This document shows, one piece after another, positions 1 through 12,125 of a stretch of DNA of 64,000 nt. Source of the stretch: Thermothelomyces thermophilus ATCC 42464 (lineage: Eukaryota; Ascomycota; Sordariomycetes; Sordariales; Chaetomiaceae); contig NC_016472.1 in the NCBI RefSeq assembly GCF_000226095.1, forward strand, positions 8,680,001 to 8,744,000, read 5' to 3'. How positions within the stretch are numbered: position 1 is the stretch's first letter; each line of letters starts with the position of its first letter. A program made the position numbers and the translations under genes. The notes below the pieces were generated by a model that made no database searches, was not told where the DNA came from, and saw nothing but the letters and a program-made list of their open reading frames with translations.

Positions 1-3000
1 TGTATGCAGTAACTGCATAACTAGTGATTTCGCAACTTTGATGGGCTCATACCGAACAACGTCCGGAGGTGACGGGCGGGGCCGGGGTTGGTTGGGCGTG
101 GGGGCGGGGCTATTAAATAACTATTGGCATGCTCTAGTGTACGTAGTACAGACCATCGCAGGATCCGGCGGGGAGGTCATGATGGATCGTCGCGCTGCAT
201 CTGCTGTGACGAAGCGAAACCCCTCCGCCGGGGACCTGTTAGGTGTGTGACGAAGTAATGGACGGTAATCCTGGTCGCGGGGGAGGTTGCACAAATATGA
301 CGGGGAGATGAAAGCATTTACGGATTACTATCGGAATTAATCTATAGAATTGTTATATATAGATATATACCTTACGTATATATGTATGTATGTACGGACG
401 TACCTACAAATGTATATATAGTATAGTATGTAGGTATATACGAATGTACACATCTTAAATATGTAACACGGTAGCGTACATGTATGCAGTCGCCCCAAAC
501 GTTGCCTATGACGCTGTAAAATAGAAGAGCTCTACAATGTACTCCGTATCTCGCTGACCAGCTGGGGAGTCCAGCCTCGAGATCCTGTGGCTGGTTTTCT
601 TTCGGGGTGTGTCTGGAATGTGAAACTGCGTTCATCACCATGCTTACTCCGTTTGTGGGTATGCGGCACCAGAGAAGCACGCGGGGCAGGCCGACATCTT
701 GGCTGCGGTTTGGCGATGGGGTCGTAAGCTTGATGTTCCCGATTGGGCCAAATAGGCGGGCTTCGTTGCCGTGATTGGCCGTGTGGTATTTGGACTTGGA
801 GAGCACAAGGGGTAAGCAGAAGCCCGCATGCAGACGGTGTATGCATATAATCCGTACATACAAGCATGCCCGGGCTGCGAGTGGTTGTCGAGATGGATAA
901 CTAAACTGACTTACCTAACCTCTTCCGCACACTGTTAGATCGGCCACTACGCAGAGTACCCACGTATTGTGTATCGTAATCCCTTGTTGAAGTGGATATT
1001 GGACGAGGGGGGATGACGTCGTGTTGTTCTTGATCGCGGCTGGCGCACCGGAGTTGCGCAAACCTGCCAAGTTCTGCAGAGGAAGTCGGAGAGGAGGGCA
1101 AACTGGGATGAGAGACAAAGGAATACGGTAGTATGGTGGTTGAAAAGTTGTTGGCCTATTGCAAACTGGCACCACGGGTCAGCATCCGGGCGGGTGAGCG
1201 GACGCATTGTGGGCGGCGACGAGGGATGGACTTGGTCGCTTTCACTGCGGCAGGATATAGCTCCGAAAGGATGTTCGGATTACAAGCTTGCGAGCGCGCT
1301 ATACGCGCTTAGTTATTTGGTGTGTTCCATTGTATGTATGTAGGTACCTAAGGTACACACCACACACACTGTAATCCGTACTGTGCATGTATTGTAATCC
1401 GTACATACATGTGTGGAGACCTCGACCTCGACCTCGACAGGCACAGGGCGTCCGCAGTTAGTAGTCGAGTTGCTGAACTTTATGGAACACGCCGGCCTGT
1501 GCTGCATTGGTTGACCAAGGTGCCCATCAACCAGATTGTCGGCAAGAGGCAGAGAGCTATACGGGGCGCTTGCAAGCGTCTGTGGCTTCCTGGCGGACGA
1601 CTGAGACCTACGGTTGCCGAGGCAAGCTGCTTGTCTGAAGGTGGCAAACAATCTCTGCGGCAATATCCCTCCCCATCGCCTTCGCTTGTCCTGGAGGTTA
1701 ATCCGCACATCGATACGAACCACAGGGGCGGCTACACTAGATGCTGCATATGCATACTTGATACGTGACAGGAAGTATCTTGCGCAGCACTCTGATTTTC
1801 TTCGCCTGCTTGTCCGAGATCCAGATATCCGTACTCTACACGTCCAGCACGCTAAGTAGCGTAGGGTAGGCGACGCACTCGGCCCTGGCCTCTGCCTCTC
1901 CAATCCCTGCAATTCGGGAGCAGCGGAGATAAGGACGATCCAGACCACCGGGCAAGCAAGCTCTGCCCCGATGCCAAAGCGCGTTGCGGGACCAGACTTA
2001 CACTACTCGCCAAAAAATTCAGAAAAAGGACTGTGGGCCGGGAACAGGAGTAGAAGGAAAGTTCCTCTGGCAAGCCCATACTTTTGCGATAACTATACAA
2101 AGATCTGGTTGTATGTATCAACTACTCTGTATGTTCTTCGTCCTACGCCTCTTTCTGGAAGCCACGCGGCATTCACCAACTGGGTGGCAGCTTCTGAGAC
2201 TGCTGGGAAGGACCGCCGACGACAGCGGCCGGGTGCAACGTCGGGGACGGGAGCTGCTTCTGGTCGGTGGTGTGCTTTGCGCGCTCTCGGCAGCACCGGG
2301 TGCTCCCTCACCATCAAAGCGGCTGTCCCCTGCCGGTACTTGTATCATGGGAACCATTTCGGCAAAAGTACAGTACCATGATGGGCGTACTTGACGAAGA
2401 GGGCTTTCAAGCTTTGAGGTCCTTCCCAAGCATCAAAGTGGAGGTTCGGCGATGACACCAAACGAAGGGACCCTTACCTCGTAGTGTAGGGATCACCTAT
2501 TCGGTCACTACGCAAGGTATGAGGAGTAATCCGTATAATAATCCGTGCAGGGTCAGGGAAGGTTCTTGTTTTCTTTTCTTTTTTCTTTTTTTTTTTCCTC
2601 GAAACCGAGGTGCAAGCGCAGTAATCCGTAACTCGTACGAAGTACTTACCTGCAATACTTGCGTACTGTGTAGGCAAGTAAGCTGCGGATATATATTTTT
2701 CCATAGTCCTTCCAATCCTGTGAGGTGGCTCAAAAATTATTCCATTGCTGCGCTGCACTTAACTTGCCGGATTGAGGAGTTCGACCAGTCAAACAAGACA
2801 TGGCACTGAAGAGTAGCACTGTCCTACACTTGTGTGATGTACGACACTACGTGAGATGGCAGACCAGAACGAATCCAGAGGTCTATTTCTATATTAGTAT
2901 TATTATATCATTATTTCAATTTCCATGGCATGTTTGCGCCGGGTAAGGTTCAGGTGAACTTTTGGCAGTTGGTATGGGATGGTTGGAGCGACCTCGAGAA

Positions 3001-4440
3001 AGGTATTTTTGGGTGCAGGGCGACTTTCTTGCTCGCCCTGCTCAACTGGCAAATTGCGGGAGGAGGTGTGGCATGGGCTCCACTCTCGTGCAGTAAGCAG
3101 TCAAATCAAACGGCTTCGATTTGGCGAGGGCCGCGACGCCCCAGCACCCGCCGCCCACCGAGGCACATGCCGCTCACCTGGGTTAGGTAGGGCCGCAGCT
3201 TGGGCGCGCAAACGCTGAACCGACCGACCCTCAACCGCCGCCGCCGCCGCATTCGTTCGTCACCGCCATTCTGGACCCGGGGTCCCCGCAAGCACTCGCT
3301 GCAACAGCTCGAGGGCAATGCGATACCGGCAGACAATTGATGAGCGTCCTGACGCCAGAGCCGCGCAAAGCGTCCGAGTTTTTCCCCTCCCGCATTCCCC
3401 TCCGCAGGCCCGCGCCACCCCCCGCTTCCTCCGACGCGGTAGAGTTCGTACTTTAGTGGTCTCGAACAGCTACATACACACTGACGTCGCCGCCCGCTGC
3501 TCTCCTCGCGCCGGGAGATCCCCGCAACAACAAAGTCGCAAAAGCCAAGCTGTCCCCCGTGTCGTCCTGCTCCACCTGCTAACGAAGAACCCGCTCCCCA
3601 TTGTGGGTGTCGCTCCCTCGTGCTAAATCGCTTAATCGCTCGGGCAGAGCGTAACTGCGAGACAGACGGCCAACCGCTAGTGTGTTTTTTCTACCTGGAC
3701 ACACTCTTAATACGGAACACGGATACAAGTAGGGAACAGAATCCGCCGCTCTCACGACGGAAACGCGCTCTTGCGTAGTGGACGGGTTACGCAGTATATC
3801 CGCCCAAGCCTAGCCCCGGCGCCTCGCCAGTCCGCTGTCGCTCCGGACAACGCGAGGGCCTTCGCCCTATTTGTTCTTCTCGAGTTGGCCCTGGTCCGAT
3901 CCCTCTACACTACCTCACCCCCCTGGCCTGGTCGACTCTGACCCCCTGCCCGGTCTTGGTTGAGACCACGCAATACCACTCAACGAGCATCCTCGCGGCA
4001 GGCTCTCGTCAAACGAGCCGTTTTCGCCCCGTCAGTGTGGGATCTCTCTTCGGCTCTCCCTCCTGCGATAGCGACGAGGCCGTGGACGACGAGGGCAACG
4101 ACAACGACAACGACGACGCCGAGGACTCCTCCGGGACTGACGCGACCTCGCAGCACAGCAACCACCACCGGCCCCTCGCCCTTCTTGCGGCAGGCCATGC
4201 CACTCGGTCATTCATCGAATCCTCGCCCTCTCTCGCTTCTCCGATCCTTTCGCACCTTACAACAGTTGCAGTACTCCTCGCATGGCGCCTCCGCCATCCC
4301 CCCACCAGCGACGATGCTAGCCCGGCGCGCCCCTGCCGTGTATCCTTGCTAAACCGGACCGTCGCTCACGACTCTGCGAGGATTCTTTGTTGCCTTCTCA
4401 TCTTTCTCTCTCTTCCCCGCAGTTTGGCCGACGCCTTGGG
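1..4440. other. Intergenic spacer upstream of LST4, no gene seen
   Basis: I find no reading frame here with a recognisable domain or a plausible exon structure. The open frames are short, overlap on several strands and lack family resemblance. An AT-rich stretch at about 345-480 is made of TATGTA and GTATGTAC units. Copies of the motif AATCCGTA (either strand) lie at 319, 849, 1373, 1396, 2528 and 2623. A three-unit CTCGAC run lies near 1421-1438. The last 700 bases or so (from about 3700) become C- and T-rich and probably hold the promoter and 5' leader of LST4. A strong pyrimidine tract ending in CAG at 4418-4420 looks like the 3' splice site of a leader intron. Confidence 0.6.
4400..4420 (+). 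other. Probable 3' splice site of an LST4 leader intron
   Basis: A pyrimidine-rich tract ends in CCCCGCAG at 4413-4420, 20 bases before the LST4 ATG. This is the normal look of a fungal intron 3' end. The matching donor is not certain; a GTATCC at about 4340 followed by GCTAAAC is one candidate. Transcript reads would decide it. Confidence 0.4.
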
Positions 4441-7400
4441 ATGCTCGGGAAGCTCTTCAACCTCGGCGCTGGCTCCGGGTCTGGGGCGCCGCCCTCTCCC
4501 CAGCCCTCGTCCCACCGGCCCTTTCCGCTAGAGTCGGTCCAAGAAGACATCCACACGCGGCATTTGCTCTTTCCGGACCCTCAGGACTTGTACGAGCACC
4601 GCGTCAACCAGTTGTACCCCTTGTCCAGCGGTGCCACCGCCCCCACCGGTTCCGCGACGAACGCCTACGATTACAATGCCGATACCGAGCTCGACGTGCG
4701 CGATGTCCGCATCATCATCATGCAGGACGCCTTGAGCTCCGTCGCAGCCTCCCTCCTGTACGATAGCCAGCCCGCCCCACCCGTCCCGGCCGCTTCCATG
4801 GACCGCCCCTCCGCGACCGCCGGCTCGTATTCTGTCCAAGAAGCGCGCCGGAACCCAGCCTCCCCCCGAAAGCCCAGCCTCAGCCACTCGCAGCGCCCCA
4901 TCGTCATCCAGCCAGGGAGCCCAAAGGTTCGGCAGGGCGCCTTCGACAGGAGGCCCTCGGTCCACAGTCGCAGCCAGGCCCACGTCGAGAGCGATGCCCA
5001 GCGCGCCTGGCGCGAGTACCGCGAGGAGCTGGCCACCTTCTCGAGCTGCATCTTCGGGAACTCGGAGCTCATGGCTCACAAGGGGACCTCAACCAAGGTC
5101 CACGTCGTGCCTTCAGACGTCCGCTCGGGCGACTCTGGCTCCGCCCTTGGAGACGGCCGCGGCTCGTTGGGCAGGTCTACCGTGAGGGCCAGCCGTCTCT
5201 CACACTCCTTCTCGTCCGAGAACCCCTCGGCTTTCCCCGCCCCTCCCACGCCAGGCGGCCCCGGCCGGAGCCAAGATCGGAAGAAGGTGCTGATCACTAG
5301 GTTGTTTCCCGTCAACCTCCCGCTGGACGACGATTTGCCTCCCCACCACGGCGGATCCTCCGACGAAGCGACGGGCTACCCGTTTCCGCAGAGCGCCGAG
5401 GACGCAAAAGCCAAGAAGAAACGGTTGCAGCCGAGGCAGAAGAGGACGCCCATGTATGCCGTGGCCCTCATCATCACCCTGCCCCCCTCGCCCCATTCCG
5501 TGCCAGCCACGCTACGTTCCGGATTCAAAGGGCCCGGTTCCTATGCCGAGCAGGACGCGTTCTCGTCCTCCTTCGGTTCTGCCAGACGCTCCGGCTGGAC
5601 GCTGGTCGGCCACGGCGGCGGGTTCGGCGGACCCGAGTCTCTCGACTCGAGTTACGGAAACGACATGGAGGACCAAATCGACGCCATCACGCAGCACTGG
5701 GACATCATCATGCGGACCCTGAGCCACCTGCAGACCGTGGTCGCCGGGACCCTGTTCACGATGCTCAGGCAGATCGACCTGGCGTCTCCGGACCCGCTCC
5801 AGGCCTTGTCCCTCCAACTGGCTAGGACATCATCGGCACCTGGCCGGCGCAGCGAGGACGGGCACCCCCTCGAGAAGCCCAAGACGAACGCGAAGCACAT
5901 CACCCTGCTGCCCAACTGCCTCCTCGAAAATCGCAAGATCGGCGCCGAGATCGATGCGGCAAAGACGCGGATTGTCGCCGGCATCCGAGCCTCTCGCGTG
6001 ACCACGGGCCAGAACCGGTGGCCGATCTGGCGGGAAGAGGCCCGCTGGGTGGCCAAGTGGGCCAGCGGCAGGGAGCAGGGCGTCTTCTTCTTCTTCAACC
6101 TGCTCACGGGCTTCCTCGCAACACATACCGATTGGCTCCAGGCGCTGAGCCCGCCCGCGTATCGCCGCCGGTACCTCCTCCTCCAGCAGCAGAAGGGGCG
6201 CTCCGAGGAGGACACGCTTGTGCCATCTCGGACCGTCATCCTGAGCGACGATAAGATCGCGGCGCGGCGGCTGGTCTTCCTCTTGTCTGCTTTCCTGCCG
6301 GCCTCCCAACAGCTCCCCGGCATCAAGCCCCACCGGCCCAGCACTCCGGCCTCTTTCGGCACCCTCTCGCAGTCCCCCCCGTCGTTCGTTATTCCCATCC
6401 TCAAAGAGGAGTCGCTGCGCAGGAAGATCAACCGCCGCACGGGCTCGCGAATGCCGTCGCACTCCCGCAACCTGAGTCTGCAGACGCAAAACACGCGCCC
6501 GGGGACCGTTCCCCCTCCCCTGGCGCACCTCAGCATGGAAGGTAGGCACGAGAGGCGCGCCTCGGATGCCGCATCGATCCGCACCACCCACCTGCCCATC
6601 CGCGGGAGCGATCTACACACGCGCAAGAGCAGCGCTGCCACCACCGCGACCGTCACACCCGAGACCAGTATTCCGCACTTCTCCACCGTCCACCGGACCG
6701 AAATCTTCGCCCAGGGCCGCCCCGGGAGCAGCAACAGCGTAGCTGCGGACGACCTGAAGCGGCTCGCCCGGGACGACAGCCCCGCCTCCCAGGGCTCCCC
6801 CGCCGGCGAGCGCAGGCAAGGCTCCAGGTGGAGCGTCATCAGCGGCCTGTGGAATGCTCGCAGAAGGGAGTCGACGAGCAGCTCCCACGTGCCCCTCGAC
6901 GGCGGTCACAACGGGGGCCCCGCGCCGCCGGCAAAGGCGCGACAGTCCTCCGTCACATCATTGGGCAAGACGGCTCCGCCGGGAGCGGAGGGCGCGGCAA
7001 GGACTGGAGCCGCCGGTCCGGCGAGCGAGACGCGCGACGATGGGGCCATCGGTCCCGGGGACACCACGCCACCACCACCCCGGGCGTCTACTTTGGCGCT
7101 CTCTGAGCAACCGGGTGCCGTGAACAAGGCGCTGCCGAGGGCGCCGGACCCGACCGGCGCCTTCGAATCTCCCGTCAAGACTTCAATTAATGCAGACGAC
7201 GGCGTCATCGACGTGGACGTGCCGTTGCCAGACTTCATCACGTCGTTCGAAAGTGCCGTAAGCTCGCCTTCGAGCAGCGGCTACCTCTCCGCCTCGGGAT
7301 TCGGCACCGGACTCGACGCATTTGAGCAATGTTTCCGCTTCGCCGCCGACGGAGACGTGCCGCTCAACGTCGCCGGCTGGCTGCAGCACTACCACCCGGA

Positions 7401-7711
7401 CTTTGTGCTCCAGGCCCTCCCAACCCAGCATGGCATCCTCGAGCAAATCAAGGAGTCAATGCGTGCCGAGCCCATGCCGTCACTCTTCCCATATTCGTCA
7501 AGCGAATCCTCGACGTCAACCTCATCCGCAGCGGACCTCCCCTCGGAGAGATGGGTCGAGGTCACCTCGGCCATCGTCGCCGACACCACTACGTTCACCG
7601 TTACGCGCCTACGCTACCGTCGCCTGATCAGGCTGAAGCAGCAGTACGGGCAGCAGCCCAGCAGCCCCGCACCAGCACCGACCACAACCTCGTCAACGAC
7701 ACCCACCACAA

Positions 7712-7745
<34 letters not shown>

Positions 7746-8625
7746 GAACCCGCCGACATCGTCCTTCAACGAGGTGCTCCTCAAAGACGAGTTCATCGAG
7801 GAACCCGTCGTAACCTTCGACGACGTCTTGGCCGAGGCAGTAGAACGCGTCATCGCGACCGTCGGCACGGGAAACAGTACCAGCATCGCCGAAACGGCCG
7901 CCGCCAGCAAGGTCAACTACTCGACGAGCTCGTCGCGGTCGACCAGCAAGCGCCGGGAGAAGGAGAGGGAAAGGAGGAAGGAGAGGGAGAAGGAGGGAGA
8001 GAGGAACAGGGAGAGGCGAGACGGCGTGCCAGCGGTGCCTGCGCCCGGTGGTGCCGACCCTGCGACGCCGACCGGAGGGACTCCAACCGGGTCGCGGACG
8101 GCGGGGTCACAAGCGGGCCCCGCACCACCACCACCACCACCACCACCACCTCCTCCTCCTCCTCCTCCTCCCCCCGGGGCGAGCTCGAATACTCAGGCGG
8201 GACCTGTGTCGGCTATCTCTTCGCTGGGTGTCGTGGCGGGGGGTTCATCATCATCAGCAGCAGCAGCAGCAGCGGCAGCAACAGCGGGAGACGAAGTAGG
8301 AGGAGGACTGCAGGAGGTGCCGCGGTCGCAGTGCAAGACGGTCTTGCTGGGCGCGTTGGAGGATATCATTCAGGACGTTATCGCGGAGAGGGAGCAGGGG
8401 CAGGAACAAGAGCGGGAGCGGGAGGGGGAGAAGGAAGAAGAGGGACGGAAACGGGAACAGGAGCAGCACCGGGGAGGAGACGGTAGTCACTCCCACCGCC
8501 AGAGGGGGGAGGCTGTCGGTGCTGGGTTAGCGGGCGCGAGGGAGAGGGAAAGCCCGCTGCGGGAGGCGGTCAGGAGCTGGATAGAGAGTCTGGATTTCGT
8601 GGTTGGCGGCGGGGCCGGCGATTAA
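4441..8625 (+). CDS. LST4: Folliculin-interacting protein family (Lst4/FNIP), TORC1 regulator
   Basis: Single-exon gene of 1394 residues. Lst4/FNIP pairs with Lst7/folliculin as a GTPase-activating complex for a Rag GTPase at the vacuole and controls TORC1 in response to amino acids (family knowledge). The FNIP N-terminal (longin-like) region is seen as LESVQEDIHTRHLLFPDPQ near residues 24-42, DVRIIIMQDA near 88, KVLITRLFPVNLP near 282 and TPMYAVALIITLPPSP near 337. The DENN-like middle is seen as WLQALSPPAYRRRYLLL near 565 and DDKIAARRLVFLLSAFLP near 603. A conserved C-terminal part is seen as FRFAADGDVPLNVAGWLQ near 966. The start at 4441 is chosen because the upstream open frame has no ATG and contains a splice-acceptor-like pyrimidine tract at 4400-4420. 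The tail carries a Glu/Arg-rich charged stretch, a proline run of about 18 residues near 1230-1246 and Ser/Ala runs. It is longer than yeast Lst4 mostly through such low-complexity sequence. Confidence 0.85.
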
Positions 8626-11600
8626 TACTTGCTACTTTGATACCCCTTTAAACCTCTCCCTGCATTTCTCCTTTAATCAGCAAAGAGTTTTTGAGCGGGC
8701 GGTACTAGTTAATTAGTTCTAAGGAAGGATAAAGAGGGAGGAAAGTTTTGCGTAGTTTGAGGTGTAATCGACATGGCTTTGGCAGTGAGCGGACGAGTCC
8801 GGGCAGCAAGTCTGGCAGGGCAACCATGTATTGTAGTACGCCTGTATGTATGTACTGTACATACAGTACACGCGCTGGCGATGGCTTGGGTGAGGATCTT
8901 CGCTCCTTGGCTCAGATGATTCGCATTACGTTCTTGGAGGATGGAGAGGTTGCGGAGAGCGGCATTGAGGATTTTGGGGGTCAGAGGGGAAGGAATTACG
9001 GTTCAGAGCGCCACCATTGGAGATTACACTTAGACGCACAACACTCCTTTTTTTTTACCCTCTAGTAGTAATGCTTTCCCCCCCCCTTCTTCTCATAACT
9101 ATTCTTTCTTTTCCTGGAGATATTGGCGCCAGTGAACATAACTAATATGGTAGAACCTTTTCACACCTGGTTGGTTCCGTTTTGACCGCCAGCGCGAGAG
9201 GAGAAAGAAGACCCTTGGATTCGGGATGGATTGAACTCTTCCCCGCCCGCCCCCTTTGTCAGCCATGGACAGAGCACGGATTATATCTACCCGAGCTCCG
9301 TCACTTACGGACTGCCATCATCCACTCCACGCCGGGATCGCTTCCACCGAACCCGGCCACATACTACTTCTCCCTCTGCAAATGTGCCCGGCTTACATAC
9401 CAGGTGCATACATATATACATTGGGCTGGCACCCCTACAAGTAGCGATCTGGATACCGAGAAGTTTTATGTCACGTAGCTCCCAAGAGATGTCAACATTG
9501 TGTGCCGAGTGCCTTTCCGAGGTGCCCGGTACCCGGGATTCTCGTGTCACCGCATACTTCGTCCATCTAGTAGTTTATCTACACACTTTATAGTTATACT
9601 TTGTAGGTAAGGCAGTTGTAAGGGCCCTCTCGTCTGTAGAGGCTCCCTCAAAGGGTAGAAGCGAAGTACATAACTAGATATACACAGGGTTTGACCGACG
9701 AATTGCTCGTTCGCTGCGCAGGCAGACCCTGCTAATCACCGAAACGTCCTGAAGCCACCGAATGTCATTGTCGACGTCACACCGCCGACCGTCAGAGATG
9801 GTGGGTCGCACTGAACCTTCCGGTGGGACGGTGGCTGACAGCGCGGGCTCCTTTGAAGGAAGCGGTTAAATACCTGAAAATGTCGTAGCGTACGAAGCAT
9901 ATACATACACACCTGTATGTATGTAATCCGTACACGATCTAGACTGGTAATAATTAGTACCTTGTTTTGATTTCTCTTTTTTTTTTGTTCAATCTTCAGG
10001 TGAGCCAGGAAACAGCGGAGGGTGGTACCGTCAACGGAGGTCAGCTTGACCCGGGCTCTGGGGACCCACCGGATGCTAAGATATGGTCAATTGTAGTTCC
10101 AATTCAGCGTCCATCTCTTACTCATGCGGGGAGAGTGGCTATACCTAACGTGGATTATTCCGTAGGTAATCAGTTTAGGACAACGACTTGCTGTCTTCGG
10201 CACGGCAGCGTAAACGCCGTATTGCATTCATCGCGAGATCAGGATCGATCACATCCATCGATTCCTTGTCTCTCGGAGACAATGTTGAGTACTTCCGCAT
10301 ATCATGTGCCCCCGGGAAGACGGTACAGGAGAACATTCAGGTTGATCCCTTTGTCCGGAAACTATAGCGGCGAGGAAAGAGGTTGCCTTACGCTCCATGT
10401 AGTATCGTGTATGTACGTTCGGAGTATGTAAGTGGAAGCTGCGAGCATGGTATGCAGGCCATGACTCCTTTAGGCTAGCCTGTTCAGTGCAAGGAGATCC
10501 TATGGCCGGTTTCCGGGACTCGAAAGTCACACGGCAGCACGCAGGATTTCCCTTTTCCATCGAGGCCGCTGCTGCTGCAGGCCAGCCCTTTCCTGAACGA
10601 GATCGAAGAGGCTGGCGTCCCGTCGCCACCGAAGCTTTGCAGCACCGCAGCTCAGCAGCCGGAGCAGCATAACGTGAAATGTGGTCGTGTCAGCATTGCA
10701 ACTATTAGGCAACGACAAATCAATTGTGCCTGGGGCGAACTGGTACGATGACCTCGAGAAGCTGATTCAGGGCAGTCCCCGCCACCAGCTGTTTTCTGTT
10801 GATGAAAGCGTGATGCATGATTCGACCTGGCGAGAGCATCGGAGTTGGACAGGAAGGCAGCCAGCCAGCCCTGCTTCAATGAATGTGCGCAGCTCGCTGT
10901 GACATTGTTGGTTGCCATGACGCAAAATCGTTGGCTATTATCAAACGCCTTCTTTCAGGGACGCTGATGGGCTGATCGGTAAAACAACTGCGGTTCCGCG
11001 CTGACGGCATCGTTTGGGGAGTCGAGTGTGGGAGCGTTGCACTGGTTGTGTTGCGATTGCTGGATCGGGCGCTCTGTTTCACAGGGCGCCCAAAGAATCG
11101 AGAACATGAGGTTTCCAGATGGAAGTTCCGGGTCCCCACACTCCCCGCACTTGGAGTTTTGCCTTTCCGTGCCCCTGCAATGCGCCCCTCCCCTCCCCAG
11201 TCTCCGGTGCCCCACTTTCGGCATCCTCCAGTCCCAATTGTTCGTACCAAGCCCGAAAGGATTGGACGAGACGGAAGGAACGGTTGCTGTGCATCTGCCT
11301 TTCAGCGCTTTCTCATCCACCCAATTCTCTCGACCTGGTTCTCTTGGTGCTCTTCTCCGACGGGGCGACGGTGTTTCGGCGCACGGCGATCCTTCGCGTT
11401 TGAATTTAAACCGGGCCTCGCAGACGCCCGCCAAGATGCCATCTGAAATAGGCGACCAGCCTGGACGCTAGGTCCGACCGGGCCGGATAGATTAAAGGCC
11501 CCCAGTGAACAACAAGTTTGCTTACCTCCCACTGGCTGCCGAGGGCTTCGGCGGCCCCCACCTGCTCCTGCGATGGACGGACTGGGCGCCTGCGGTGCCT

Positions 11601-12125
11601 GCCTCCGCGCCCCGATCTCATACACGCGGAACAATGCACACTACCTCCCGTTCCCTAATTGCTGACCAGTTGCCCGGGGGTTTCTTTGTCGATTTCCCAT
11701 CAACCGTTGGCCACAATGGAGTCACGCCAGACCCTCCGAGCCCCGTTGGTGGCAGCAATGCCGAGACAAGGATCAATTGTGCCCGTGCCGCTCTAGAACA
11801 ATGACGGCCCGTTCAAGCGCCCCGTTGTGTGCCCTTTGCCTGCGCCCAACAAGGCCACTTCATTGTGTCATGATCGGCAGGGGCACGCGCTTATTTGTAG
11901 AAGCCACACCCGCCGCCGTAGGGACACCGCATTCCCCAAAACCCACTTCACCCTGCCGACATTGGAGATTGATTCAGCGCCGACCCCAAAGTAACAAAAA
12001 GATTCAAGAAAGGGAAAACACAAGCTTACACCGGCATACGTCACTCGACTGAGACACACGGGCACCGACTAGCGCCGAGCTTAGCACATTCTTAAAACCG
12101 ACACTACCACCCGCATCGAATCGCC
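8626..12125. other. 3.5 kb spacer, no gene seen
   Basis: No frame of length or quality suggesting a gene was found on either strand. The LST4 3' end is followed by T-rich and C-rich tracts near 9050-9090. A short perfect hairpin (8-bp arms, 3-base loop) lies at 8847-8865, and one AATCCGTA copy at 9925. The stretch at 11000-12100 is C-rich and leads into the lactonase gene, so part of it is likely promoter. Confidence 0.55.
8847..8865. repeat. Short hairpin built from TGTATGTA units
   Basis: Left arm TGTATGTA (8847-8854), loop CTG, right arm TACATACA (8858-8865). The same TGTATGTA/TACATACA words flank several AATCCGTA copies elsewhere in the window. Confidence 0.6.

Noticed and set aside
345-480. 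AT-rich TATGTA block as a possible repeat-element end or replication origin
   Set aside because: Only simple sequence is visible; no terminal repeats, coding part or defined origin consensus support either idea.
5652-6839. Long antisense open frame (395 codons) in LST4
   Set aside because: It lies wholly opposite conserved LST4 domains, has no family resemblance, and long antisense frames are expected in GC-rich coding DNA.
7329-8486. Second plus-strand frame of 385 codons inside LST4
   Set aside because: It overlaps the LST4 frame in a low-complexity region and encodes only Arg/Gly/His/Thr-rich sequence derived from the same repeats.
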